A DNA stretch of 7,210 bases from Gammaproteobacteria bacterium (GCA_012965075.1 DTSY01000111.1:1-7210); one strand, 5' to 3'; numbered from the stretch's first letter, positions 1-6,519 are shown. Made by a program: numbers and translations. The notes: a model not told the origin generated them from the sequence alone.

Positions 1-2
1 GT

Positions 3-98
3 TCAGCTTTGATAATGGTTAGAGGTTATTCTTTAAGTAGGAACAAACACGAAGAAAACATTGCCAATCCAGACACTAAAGTCTGGAAAGGTGATTAG
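3..98 (+). CDS. C-terminal tail of an unidentified upstream protein (partial)
   Basis: Frame 3 is open from the window edge to a TAG at 96-98, while the other two plus frames hit stops within the first 20 bases. The 31 visible residues begin SALIMVRGYSLSRN and end PDTKVWKGD. They are hydrophilic and charged, as expected for a protein tail, and show no membrane segment. The frame closes one base before the best start of the next gene, which is typical of genes read from one message. I do not recognise the family. The last residues loosely recall the GIW-x-G ending of staphylococcal-nuclease-like proteins, but this is too weak to use as a call. Only the extreme C-terminus is present, so no function is assigned. 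Confidence 0.55.
   Translation, partial: SALIMVRGYSLSRNKHEENIANPDTKVWKGD
88..94 (+). promoter_or_regulatory. Ribosome binding site deciding the ogt start
   Basis: AAGGTGA lies 5 bases before the TTG at 100 and overlaps the last codons of the upstream frame. No comparable purine-rich site sits at the right distance before the alternative TTG at 61; GAAGAAAA at 51-58 is purine-rich but a poor anti-SD match. This favours the shorter protein. Confidence 0.55.
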
Positions 99-99
99 C

Positions 100-558
100 T
101 TGTTATATGAGACCAACCTGAACACTCCTTTGGGTAGATTAGGGTTACTTGCCGATGATTCATGCCTAATTGAATTAAGCTTACAAGGCCTGAAAGGACT
201 TAGTGTTAGGGGTAAGCCAGAAAAAGAAAGATTCAAAGTTGAGATAGAGGAGTTAACTCAATATTTCTCTAAGAAAAGAGATTCCTTCACCTTTAAAATT
301 CAAATTGGGGGAACTGATTTTCAGAAATTAGTCTTTAAGAATATGAAAACTATTAAATACGGAAAGGTTTTAACTTACAAAGAACTTGCTACAAAAATAG
401 GTAAACCAAAAGCATACAGAGCAGTAGGAAGTGCTTGTGGGGCTAACAAAATACCGATAGTCATACCTTGTCACAGGGTGGTCTCTTCAACAGGGTTAGG
501 GGGCTTTGGGGGCGGTATAAGACGTAAAAAATTTTTACTTAACCTAGAAAGTAACTAA
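100..558 (+). CDS. ogt: Methylated-DNA--[protein]-cysteine S-methyltransferase (Ogt/MGMT type)
   Basis: Suicide DNA repair protein that takes the alkyl group from O6-alkylguanine (and O4-alkylthymine) onto its own cysteine. Numbered from the TTG at 100 (152 aa), the acceptor is C124 in the signature IPCHRV. Upstream of it are the winged-helix elements TYKELA and AYRAVGSACGAN, with R107 in the place of the arginine that fills the flipped-base gap. The C-terminal GGFGGGIRRKKFLL matches the family's closing segment. A longer reading from TTG 61 is possible (165 aa). TTG 100 is preferred because AAGGTGA lies 5 bases upstream, the previous gene stops at 98, and the protein then opens MLYETNLNTPLG, like the usual YYxTxxTPLG beginning of Ogt proteins. 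No Ada-type regulatory domain is fused. The family call is firm; Ogt versus another single-domain AGT name is less so. Confidence 0.93.
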   Translation: MLYETNLNTPLGRLGLLADDSCLIELSLQGLKGLSVRGKPEKERFKVEIEELTQYFSKKRDSFTFKIQIGGTDFQKLVFKNMKTIKYGKVLTYKELATKIGKPKAYRAVGSACGANKIPIVIPCHRVVSSTGLGGFGGGIRRKKFLLNLESN

Positions 559-588
559 AATTAACCTTATAGATAATTTTTCTTGATA

Positions 589-915
589 ATGTCTGCTTGT
601 ACAAAAATTGAATCAGTTCTAAAAGAGAGCTTGGATCCTTCTCATCTTGAAGTAATCAATGAAAGTTTTATGCACAATGTTGAGCCGGGTGCAGAATCCC
701 ATGTAAGGGTTATTGCAGTATCCGAAGTTTTTGAGGGCCTAAATCTTGTTAAGCGCCATCAAGCTATATACAAGTTAATAGAAGAGGAACTTGCTGGGCC
801 TATTCACGCAATTACTTTGCACACTTTTACAGCCGGTGAATGGGAAGAAAGGAATGAAGAAACTCACGCCTCGCCCGAGTGTGAAGGCGGAAGTTCTCAA
901 GAATCTAGCGACTAA
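589..915 (+). CDS. bolA: BolA family protein
   Basis: 108-residue BolA homologue. It matches E. coli BolA along its length, including LEVINESFMHNVEPGAESH (E. coli: LEVVDESYRHNVPAGSESH), the KRHQAIYKLIEEEL helix and the ITLHTFTAGEWE strand, whose His belongs to the conserved region that ligates shared [2Fe-2S] clusters. BolA proteins partner with monothiol glutaredoxins in iron-sulfur handling; E. coli BolA also acts as a stress and morphology regulator that binds DNA. The tail ASPECEGG resembles the E. coli ending, followed by an acidic, Ser-rich extension. ATG 589 is chosen over the in-frame TTG at 583, which adds only two residues. No good Shine-Dalgarno sequence is visible for either. The gene sits 30 bp after ogt and 5 bp before the TrhO gene, so co-transcription is likely. 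Confidence 0.95.
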   Translation: MSACTKIESVLKESLDPSHLEVINESFMHNVEPGAESHVRVIAVSEVFEGLNLVKRHQAIYKLIEEELAGPIHAITLHTFTAGEWEERNEETHASPECEGGSSQESSD

Positions 916-920
916 AAGCA

Positions 921-1838
921 ATGAGTTCAGTAACGGTAGTTACCTTCTACAAGGTTGTTTCAATACAGAATGTGCATAAGCTTAAAAGAGAAGTTGAAAG
1001 AATAGCTTTTAAAGAAAATCTTTCGGGTACCTTCTTTGCTACAACTCAGGGGATTAACACTACCTTGGCAGGTAATAGAAAAGGGTTAGAAAAGCTTATA
1101 TCTATATTGAATGATACTTTCCTTATCAAAGGACTGAAGCCTACCTGGTCAGAGTCTTTCAAAACTCCCTTTAAAAGATTAAAAGTGCGGATCAAAGACA
1201 AATTACTTCCCTTGGAAGGCAATTTCGATATTTTTGATTTAAAAGGAAATCATGTTGAACCAAAAGATTGGAATGATTTACTAGAAGATCCTGAGGCAAT
1301 AGTGCTGGATGTTAGAAACGAATATGAAACTCGTATCGGTTCTTTTAAGAATTCATTAATACCTGAAACAAAACATTTCACTGATCTTCCTGAATACATT
1401 CAAAACAATAAAGAGGTCTTCAAAAACAAAAAGATTGCTATGTTCTGCACAGGCGGAATTAGATGTGAAATAGCATCTTCCTTTTTTATGAGTGAAGGCT
1501 TCGAAGAGGTTTATCTGCTCAATGGAGGTGTTCTTAATTACTTTGATAAAGTTAATAAAGAAGATCAACTGTGGAAAGGAGAGTGTTTTGTTTTTGATGA
1601 GAGAGTTTCGGTGAATCCTGACTTAGAAGAAGGAAATTTTGAACAATGTTTTGGATGCAGAAGACCTATTTCTAATGAAGACATTAGTTCTAAAAAATAT
1701 AAGAAAGGTGTATCTTGTCCTTATTGTTATGACACCTCTTCTGATGAGGATAAAACTAGATTTGCTCAAAGACAAAAACAAATTGAATTGGCTGAGTCTA
1801 AAGGCTTGAAGCATATGGGGAAATCCGCAAGGAAATAA
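921..1838 (+). CDS. trhO: tRNA uridine(34) hydroxylase, rhodanese-domain (UPF0176/YceA family)
   Basis: 305-residue homologue of E. coli TrhO (YceA), which performs O2-dependent 5-hydroxylation of wobble uridine 34 in tRNAs, the first step toward cmo5U/mo5U. The N-terminal domain (about 1-100) carries TTISFYK-like VTVVTFYK and the TTQGINTTLAG segment typical of the family. The rhodanese domain (about 122-212) has LDVRNEYE and the active-site loop CTGGIRCE with C176 and C182. The C-terminal part has paired cysteines C243-x2-C246 and C266-x2-C269, which look like a small metal-binding knuckle, followed by a charged helical tail. It is somewhat shorter than the E. coli protein, whose C-terminal region is richer in cysteine. 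ATG 921 follows the bolA stop by 5 bases with no clear ribosome site of its own, which suggests translational coupling. The family call is firm; substrate is by homology. Confidence 0.92.
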   Translation: MSSVTVVTFYKVVSIQNVHKLKREVERIAFKENLSGTFFATTQGINTTLAGNRKGLEKLISILNDTFLIKGLKPTWSESFKTPFKRLKVRIKDKLLPLEGNFDIFDLKGNHVEPKDWNDLLEDPEAIVLDVRNEYETRIGSFKNSLIPETKHFTDLPEYIQNNKEVFKNKKIAMFCTGGIRCEIASSFFMSEGFEEVYLLNGGVLNYFDKVNKEDQLWKGECFVFDERVSVNPDLEEGNFEQCFGCRRPISNEDISSKKYKKGVSCPYCYDTSSDEDKTRFAQRQKQIELAESKGLKHMGKSARK

Positions 1839-1847
1839 ATTTAACCA

Positions 1848-4316
1848 ATGCCAAGAAAAACTCTCCATACTTTTGCTTCAATTATTTCTGGTAAACCAAT
1901 CTTGGTTTTAAGCGTTGTCCTAGGATTGCTAATAATCTCAGCTTTGAATATCCCCAACTTTAAACTCGAGGCCTCTTCAGATTCTTTGGTTTTAGAAAAT
2001 GACGAAGATTTAAAGTATTACCGTCAGATCAGCAAAGAATATTCAACAACAGATTTTTTAGTGGTTCTTTTTACCCCAAAGAAACCTTTATTTGATCCAG
2101 AAAGTATAAAGAATGTAAGAACCACTGCTGATCGACTTGAGAATCTGGAGGGGGTTGCCAATGTATTAAGTTATCTTGATGTACCTTTGCTTTTTAGCCC
2201 TAAGATGTCTATGCGTGAGCTCGCAGATAACCTAAAGACCATTGAAGACGAAGGAGTGGATCTCAATCTAGCCAAGCAAGAGTTTCAAGACAGTCCTCTG
2301 TACACAGAATTACTGGTCAGTAAAGATGGGCAAACAACAGCCTTGCAATTGAACTTACATGAAAATATTGAATACGATGAAGCAATACAAAAACGCTATA
2401 AGTTAAGACAACAGTTAATTGATGGTAGCGAAGACGATATTGAAGAACAGCTTAATCAAGTAAATTCTTTAATAAGTTCTTTAAATAATCAGGAAGCCAA
2501 AGACAGGGACAAACTGGTAAGAGAAGTAAGAGAAATCCTCAATGACTCTTCGGATGACGGATCTTGGTATCTTGGAGGCACAGCTATGATTGCTTCGGAT
2601 ATGATGAGTTTTGTTAAGAGTGACCTAAATTATTTTGGTGTAGGTGTTTTCTTAATTTTTATTTTTACTTTAAGTATTGTCTTCAGGAAGTTGAGATGGG
2701 TAATTCTTCCACTTTCATGTAGTGGGATAGTCGGTTTATTTGTTATAGGTTTTTTGGGACTAGTGGACTGGCGGGTTACTGTTGTTTCATCAAATTTTAT
2801 TGCGCTCCTATTAATTATCTCAATATCTCTATCAATTCACATCATTGTTAGGTATCAAGAGATAGCTAGTAGAGAGCATACTTTAAATCAAGATGAACTA
2901 GTTTCTTTAACCATTCAAGAGATGTTTAAACCCTGTCTCTATACTGCCTTAACCACTATGGTTGCGTTTGCTTCACTTTCTATAAGCGACATTAAACCTG
3001 TAATTGAATTTGGAAAAATGATGGTTGTGGGAATCTTATTTGCTTTTATTTTTACTTTTACTGCCCTACCTTCAATAATGTCTTTAATAAATAAATTAAG
3101 CTCTGATTCTAAAAAAGACTTTAGTAAAGGCTTAACACTTCATTTTGCTTCTTTCGCGTCTAAGAATGGAAAAGTAGTCATAACTTTAAGTTCTTTGTTA
3201 TTAATTTTTTCTATACTCGGAATAAGTAAACTGACTGTAGAAAACAGATTTATAGACTACTTCAAAGAATCTACCGAAATATATCAGGGAATGGAGTTAC
3301 TTGACCTCAAATTGGGAGGCACAGCTACATTAGATATAGTTCTGGAAGCACCTAAAGATTATTTTAAAGAAGAGTCAGATTTCGAAGATGATTTCGAAGA
3401 TGATTTCGATGAAACTTCAACCAATGGATATTGGTGGAACATCATTAATATAAAAAGACTGGAAGCCGTACATGATTACATGGATTCTTTACCAGAAGTG
3501 GGCAAAGTTTTGTCTGTTGCCAGCGGCATTAAGATAGCTGAAGAGTTAAAAGATGGAGAGCCAGTTTCAGAATTAGATTTAGCGCTTGTTAAGAATCTTC
3601 TCCCTGAAGATATAAAAGAGACTTTATTGAGTTCATATATCAGTGAAGATGAAAATCAAGTTAGGATTTCAACCAGAGTACTTGAGACCAGCAAAACTCT
3701 AAAGAGAAATGAGTTACTTCAAGAAATAGAAAACACTTTAGAGAACGAGTTTGGTTTTAAAAAAGAAGAATATCGCTTAACAGGTTTAGCAGTTCTGTAT
3801 AACAACATGCTCCAAAGTTTATTCAGCTCTCAGATAGGAACCTTGGGTGTTGTTTTTGTAGTAATACTGATTATGTTTGTTGTTCTATTCAGATCCTTTT
3901 ATTTGGCTGTGATAGGGATGATTCCTAACCTTTTAGCTGCATCGGTAGTTCTTGGAACCATGGGCTGGATGAAAGTACCCCTAGATATTATGACAATAAC
4001 GGTAGCCGCTATAAGCATTGGAATGGCAGTCGATAATACTATTCATTACATTCACAGGTTTAAGCTCGAGTTTAAGAAAACATCAAATTATGAAGTTTCG
4101 ATGAGAAATAGCCATAACACCATTGGAAGGGCAATGTTTTATACTTCAGCTACAATAATTATTGGATTTTTAGTTTTAGTTACTTCAAACTTTAACCCAA
4201 CTGTTTACTTTGGATTATTTGTCTCGTTGGCAATGTTCATGGCTTTAATGGGAGCTTTAACGTTATTGCCCCAGTTACTGATAATTCTTAAGCCCTTGGG
4301 TAAAGAAGAATCTTAA
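1848..4316 (+). CDS. RND superfamily exporter (MMPL/COG1033 type)
   Basis: 822-residue inner-membrane transporter with internally duplicated RND architecture. TM1 is at about 17-34, a periplasmic domain at 35-260, TM2-6 at about 262-413, TM7 at about 443-460, a second periplasmic domain at 461-660, and TM8-12 at about 662-812. TM10 carries the family motif GMAVDNTIHYIHRF with D729, the usual proton-relay Asp. The matching TM4 segment, SISLSIHIIVRY, has S327 at that position, so the two halves are not equivalent. Residues about 181-232 are highly charged and probably helical. An acidic DFED repeat occupies 511-522. Single-chain RND proteins of this size typically move lipids, hydrophobic acids or related molecules without needing a tripartite pump. 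The acyl-CoA gene just downstream fits a lipid substrate, but that is inference. ATG 1848 lies 9 bases after trhO; the nearest SD-like AAGGA (1829-1833) is 14 bases away, longer than ideal. Confidence 0.9.
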   Translation: MPRKTLHTFASIISGKPILVLSVVLGLLIISALNIPNFKLEASSDSLVLENDEDLKYYRQISKEYSTTDFLVVLFTPKKPLFDPESIKNVRTTADRLENLEGVANVLSYLDVPLLFSPKMSMRELADNLKTIEDEGVDLNLAKQEFQDSPLYTELLVSKDGQTTALQLNLHENIEYDEAIQKRYKLRQQLIDGSEDDIEEQLNQVNSLISSLNNQEAKDRDKLVREVREILNDSSDDGSWYLGGTAMIASDMMSFVKSDLNYFGVGVFLIFIFTLSIVFRKLRWVILPLSCSGIVGLFVIGFLGLVDWRVTVVSSNFIALLLIISISLSIHIIVRYQEIASREHTLNQDELVSLTIQEMFKPCLYTALTTMVAFASLSISDIKPVIEFGKMMVVGILFAFIFTFTALPSIMSLINKLSSDSKKDFSKGLTLHFASFASKNGKVVITLSSLLLIFSILGISKLTVENRFIDYFKESTEIYQGMELLDLKLGGTATLDIVLEAPKDYFKEESDFEDDFEDDFDETSTNGYWWNIINIKRLEAVHDYMDSLPEVGKVLSVASGIKIAEELKDGEPVSELDLALVKNLLPEDIKETLLSSYISEDENQVRISTRVLETSKTLKRNELLQEIENTLENEFGFKKEEYRLTGLAVLYNNMLQSLFSSQIGTLGVVFVVILIMFVVLFRSFYLAVIGMIPNLLAASVVLGTMGWMKVPLDIMTITVAAISIGMAVDNTIHYIHRFKLEFKKTSNYEVSMRNSHNTIGRAMFYTSATIIIGFLVLVTSNFNPTVYFGLFVSLAMFMALMGALTLLPQLLIILKPLGKEES
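3378..3413 (+). repeat. 12-bp tandem repeat (about three copies) encoding acidic DFED units
   Basis: Two identical copies of GATTTCGAAGAT (3378-3389 and 3390-3401) are followed by an imperfect third, GATTTCGATGAA (3402-3413). The unit is in frame and gives D-F-E-D, D-F-E-D, D-F-D-E at residues 511-522 of the RND protein, in the second periplasmic domain just before an aromatic YWW cluster. It looks like slippage expansion in a tolerant surface loop. A change in copy number would keep the reading frame. Confidence 0.85.
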
Positions 4317-4321
4317 GGAGG
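4315..4321 (+). promoter_or_regulatory. Strong Shine-Dalgarno site for the racemase-like gene
   Basis: AAGGAGG overlaps the TAA stop of the RND gene (4314-4316) and lies 6 bases before ATG 4328. It is the best ribosome site in the window and implies efficient, independent initiation of the acyl-CoA enzyme even if it shares a message with the exporter. Confidence 0.85.
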
Positions 4322-4327
4322 AAAATT

Positions 4328-5458
4328 ATGGGACCATTAAAAGGTTTAAAAATAATAGAGATGGCAGGAATTGGACCTGGTCCATTCTGTGGAATGGTCT
4401 TGGCTGACCTGGGCGTAGAAATTATTAGAGTTGATAGGGCTTCTGCGATTGGTACAGGGTCTAAACAAGACGCTGCCAACAGAGGAAAAAAGTCAATTGC
4501 AGTTGATTTGAAATCAGAGGAAGGGGTGGAAGTAGTTTTAAAACTTGTTGAAACAGCAGACGCTATATTTGAAGGCTTCAGGCCAGGGGTTATGGAGAGA
4601 TTAGGATTAGGCCCTGACGTATGTTTAGAGAGAAATGAAAGAATTGTTTTTGGAAGGATGACAGGCTGGGGTCAAGAAGGACCTTTAGCTAATGCTGCTG
4701 GACATGATATTAACTATATTTCTTTAACTGGCGCTTTGGCAGCCATAGGCAGACCAGGCTCTCCACCAGTTCCTCCTCTAAATCTTATTGGAGATTTTGG
4801 TGGCGGTGGAATGTTATTAGCACTAGGTTTATTGGCTGCTCTGTTAGAGTCAAAAGAATCAAAAAAAGGTCAAGTTGTGGATGCAGCCATGACAGATGGT
4901 TCTGCATTACTGATGACCATGATCTACTCCATGTACTCTTCAGGTATGTGGAAAACTTCAATGGGTAGCAATCTTCTCGATGGAGGCTCTCATTTTTATG
5001 ATACTTATGAATGTAAGGATGGAAAATTTATTTCTCTTGGTTCAATTGAACCTCAATTTTATGCCTTGCTATGTCAAATCGCGGAGTTGGATGAATCAAT
5101 TTTTGGTAAACAAATGTCAAGAGATTCATGGCCTGAACAAAAAGAAGCCATCAAAAAAATAATCCTAGATAAAACCAGAGATGAATGGTGTGAATTGATG
5201 GAAGGCACAGATGTCTGTTTTGCTCCTGTTCTGGATATGTCTGAAGCTCCCAAACATCCCCACAACATAGAACGTAAAACTTTTATAGATTTAGAAGGGG
5301 TTACCCAACCTGCACCAGCTCCCAGGTTTTCTAGAACTGAATCTGAAGTAGTTTCTTCTCCCTCTATTGTAGGAGAGCACACTGATGAGGTGTTAACTTC
5401 AATTGGCTTTTCAGATGAAGATATCAATACTTTAAAGACTTCTGGCGCTGTAGCTTGA
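4328..5458 (+). CDS. Alpha-methylacyl-CoA racemase-like protein (CaiB/BaiF, class III CoA-transferase fold)
   Basis: 376-residue CaiB/BaiF superfamily protein, full length for the racemase branch. The N-terminus has GLKIIEMAGIGPGPFCGMVL and LADLGVEIIRVDR of the CoA-binding Rossmann-like domain, then EGFRPGVMERLGLGP. The three catalytic residues of methylacyl-CoA racemases are all visible: H126 in GHDINYISLTG, D156 in NLIGDFGGGG and E241 in LGSIEPQFY. These numbers coincide with those reported for the Mycobacterium tuberculosis enzyme Mcr. The family interconverts (2R)- and (2S)-2-methylacyl-CoA thioesters so that branched acids or sterol side chains can enter beta-oxidation. The start is fixed by AAGGAGG 6 bases upstream. 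The stop overlaps the start of the next gene by 4 bases. The natural substrate cannot be read from sequence, and a CoA-transferase role is possible but less likely given the intact triad. Confidence 0.9.
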   Translation: MGPLKGLKIIEMAGIGPGPFCGMVLADLGVEIIRVDRASAIGTGSKQDAANRGKKSIAVDLKSEEGVEVVLKLVETADAIFEGFRPGVMERLGLGPDVCLERNERIVFGRMTGWGQEGPLANAAGHDINYISLTGALAAIGRPGSPPVPPLNLIGDFGGGGMLLALGLLAALLESKESKKGQVVDAAMTDGSALLMTMIYSMYSSGMWKTSMGSNLLDGGSHFYDTYECKDGKFISLGSIEPQFYALLCQIAELDESIFGKQMSRDSWPEQKEAIKKIILDKTRDEWCELMEGTDVCFAPVLDMSEAPKHPHNIERKTFIDLEGVTQPAPAPRFSRTESEVVSSPSIVGEHTDEVLTSIGFSDEDINTLKTSGAVA

Positions 5459-5685
5459 AGGAAATAATACTCATCACAGGCGAAGACTGTCCTTTATGTG
5501 AAGAAGCAAAAGAGTTATTAAACTCTCTTCATTTAACTGGATTTTCTTTAATTGAAAAAGATATCTATACAACAAGACAAATACACAACAAGTATTGGAA
5601 TAAGATTCCAGTTCTTTTAAAGGATAATCAAGATCTTTGTTGGCCTTTTACGTCCCAAAACGTCAAAGAATTTATCTTAATCTAA
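5455..5685 (+). CDS. Glutaredoxin-like protein (DUF836 type, CPLC)
   Basis: 76-residue thioredoxin-fold protein. The opening beta strand EIILITGEDC leads to a CPLCEEAKELL motif, with C12 and C15 as the redox pair at the start of the first helix. KIPVLL supplies the cis-proline (P52) that sits beside the active site, and the tail FTSQNVKEFI forms the last helix. This matches the small DUF836 glutaredoxin-like family (about 75-90 aa), whose physiological partners are poorly defined. The start is a TTG that overlaps the previous gene's TGA (TTGA at 5455-5458), a common re-initiation arrangement. The preceding bases CTGGCGCTGTAGC contain no purine-rich ribosome site, so its translation probably depends on the upstream gene. 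The last 9 bases overlap the convergent tatD. A second cysteine region is limited to C62. Confidence 0.82.
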   Translation: MKEIILITGEDCPLCEEAKELLNSLHLTGFSLIEKDIYTTRQIHNKYWNKIPVLLKDNQDLCWPFTSQNVKEFILI

Positions 5686-6471
5686 ACCAAAAAATCTTAA
5701 ACTATTCAATAATATAGAAGATATAATTAATTTTTTACCTGCTTTACTACTTTTAACAACCTCATTAGCAATGAGAGGTAAAAATTTGGGTTCATTTCTT
5801 TGTGAATTTTTTAATTTAGAAACTCTTGGAATTAAGTAAGGGGCATCTGTTTCAATCATTATTTTATCTAAAGGAATAAGATTAATTAAGTCTTTTAAAT
5901 GAGTTCCTCTTCTCTCATCACATATCCATCCTGTAATGCCGATGTAGAAACCCATTTCTATATACTCACTTAACTCTTCTTTAGTGCCTGTAAAACAATG
6001 CACTACAGTAGCCGGTAGCTTTTCTTTAACCGGCTTAAGCATTTCCATAAAGGTTTTATGTGCATCTCGGACATGAAGAAATAGAGGCTGCTGAAGTTCA
6101 ATGGAAGCCTCTATATGAGCTTCAAAACTTTTCTTTTGTTCTTCTTCAGTAGAAAAATTTCTGTAGAAATCTAAGCCCGTTTCTCCAATAGCTTTAACAT
6201 TTTCTTTTTTTAAAAGGTCTTTTATTTCGGAGAAATAATTGGAGCTAAATTCTTTTGCTTGATGCGGATGTATGCCTGCTGTACTGATGAGAATATCAGA
6301 AAGAGATAGGGCTAATTGATAAGCAGAAATACTTTCTTCCAAGTCACTGCCAGTAACACACATGCGAGTAACACCTACATCAATTGCTTCCTCAATAACA
6401 TTATCAAGATCTTTAACAAAAGAAGGATGAGTTAAATTAACTCCAATATCAAAAAACTGTTCTTTAGACAT
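5677..6471 (-). CDS. tatD: TatD family metal-dependent DNase
   Basis: 264-residue TIM-barrel metallohydrolase, similar throughout to E. coli TatD, a 3'-5' exonuclease/DNase linked to DNA repair and DNA degradation; it is not needed for Tat export. Metal ligands expected by homology are E97 (IGETGLDF), H133 (FLHVRDAH), H158 (VVHCFTGT) and D209 (IETDAPYLIPR). The first strand reads FFDIGVNLT, lacking the HxH found in other TatD-family members; E. coli TatD has the same FDIGVNLT, which supports true TatD rather than YcfH or YjjV. The STAGIHPH and GITGWICDERRG blocks also match. ATG at 6471 is read leftward and has no strong SD site. The gene is convergent with the glutaredoxin-like gene, overlapping by 9 bases, and divergent from the CoA transferase at 6520. 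Confidence 0.95.
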   Translation of the reverse strand: MSKEQFFDIGVNLTHPSFVKDLDNVIEEAIDVGVTRMCVTGSDLEESISAYQLALSLSDILISTAGIHPHQAKEFSSNYFSEIKDLLKKENVKAIGETGLDFYRNFSTEEEQKKSFEAHIEASIELQQPLFLHVRDAHKTFMEMLKPVKEKLPATVVHCFTGTKEELSEYIEMGFYIGITGWICDERRGTHLKDLINLIPLDKIMIETDAPYLIPRVSKLKNSQRNEPKFLPLIANEVVKSSKAGKKLIISSILLNSLRFFGLD

Positions 6472-6519
6472 AAGGCTTGTTTTATTATAAGACAGAAGTT
6501 ATTTAAAGAGAGGAGAGCA
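6472..6519. promoter_or_regulatory. Divergent promoter region between tatD and a CaiB/BaiF gene
   Basis: This 48-bp spacer separates two divergent genes, so a start signal for each is expected in it or just inside the neighbouring coding ends. On the minus strand a perfect TATAAT (6489 down to 6484) lies 12 bases before the tatD ATG, but there is no good -35 match 16-18 bases further up. On the plus strand TATAAG (6486-6491) lies 16 bases after a weak TTAGAC (6464-6469) inside tatD. The two candidate -10 boxes overlap, so the promoters could compete. The promoter placement is inferred from AT-rich sequence and geometry. Confidence 0.35.
6511..6515 (+). promoter_or_regulatory. Ribosome binding site of the second CaiB/BaiF gene
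   Basis: AGGAG within AGAGAGGAGAG lies 4 bases before the ATG at 6520. It supports this codon as the start of the truncated gene at the right edge. Confidence 0.65.

Noticed and set aside
33..236. Minus-strand open frame of 67 codons over the ogt start
   Set aside because: It is antisense to the upstream tail and to ogt, has no homology I recognise, and is explained as a shadow of the coding strand.
559..588. GATAAT (572-577) as a promoter for bolA
   Set aside because: The spacer is AT-rich, so such hexamers are expected, and the sequence at -35 distance (AAGTAA, 549-554) is a poor match. An internal promoter is possible but not supported.
791..979. 62-codon plus-strand frame across the bolA/trhO junction
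   Set aside because: It is out of frame with both well-recognised genes and overlaps conserved parts of each. The product has no family features.
1356..1868. Two minus-strand open frames (1356-1568 and 1623-1868) opposite trhO
   Set aside because: Both are antisense to well-conserved trhO sequence, and their Phe-rich content mirrors the Lys/Glu-rich coding strand.
5074..5427. 117-codon minus-strand open frame opposite the racemase-like gene
   Set aside because: It lies wholly antisense to a gene with an intact catalytic triad. The translation is low-complexity Ser-rich sequence with no recognisable domain, and no separate ribosome site supports it.
6010..6035. 7-bp perfect inverted repeat AGCCGGT ... 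ACCGGCT with a 12-base loop
   Set aside because: It lies inside tatD in a region coding for ordinary conserved protein. It has no following T-run and no position suggesting a terminator or operator, so it is probably chance.
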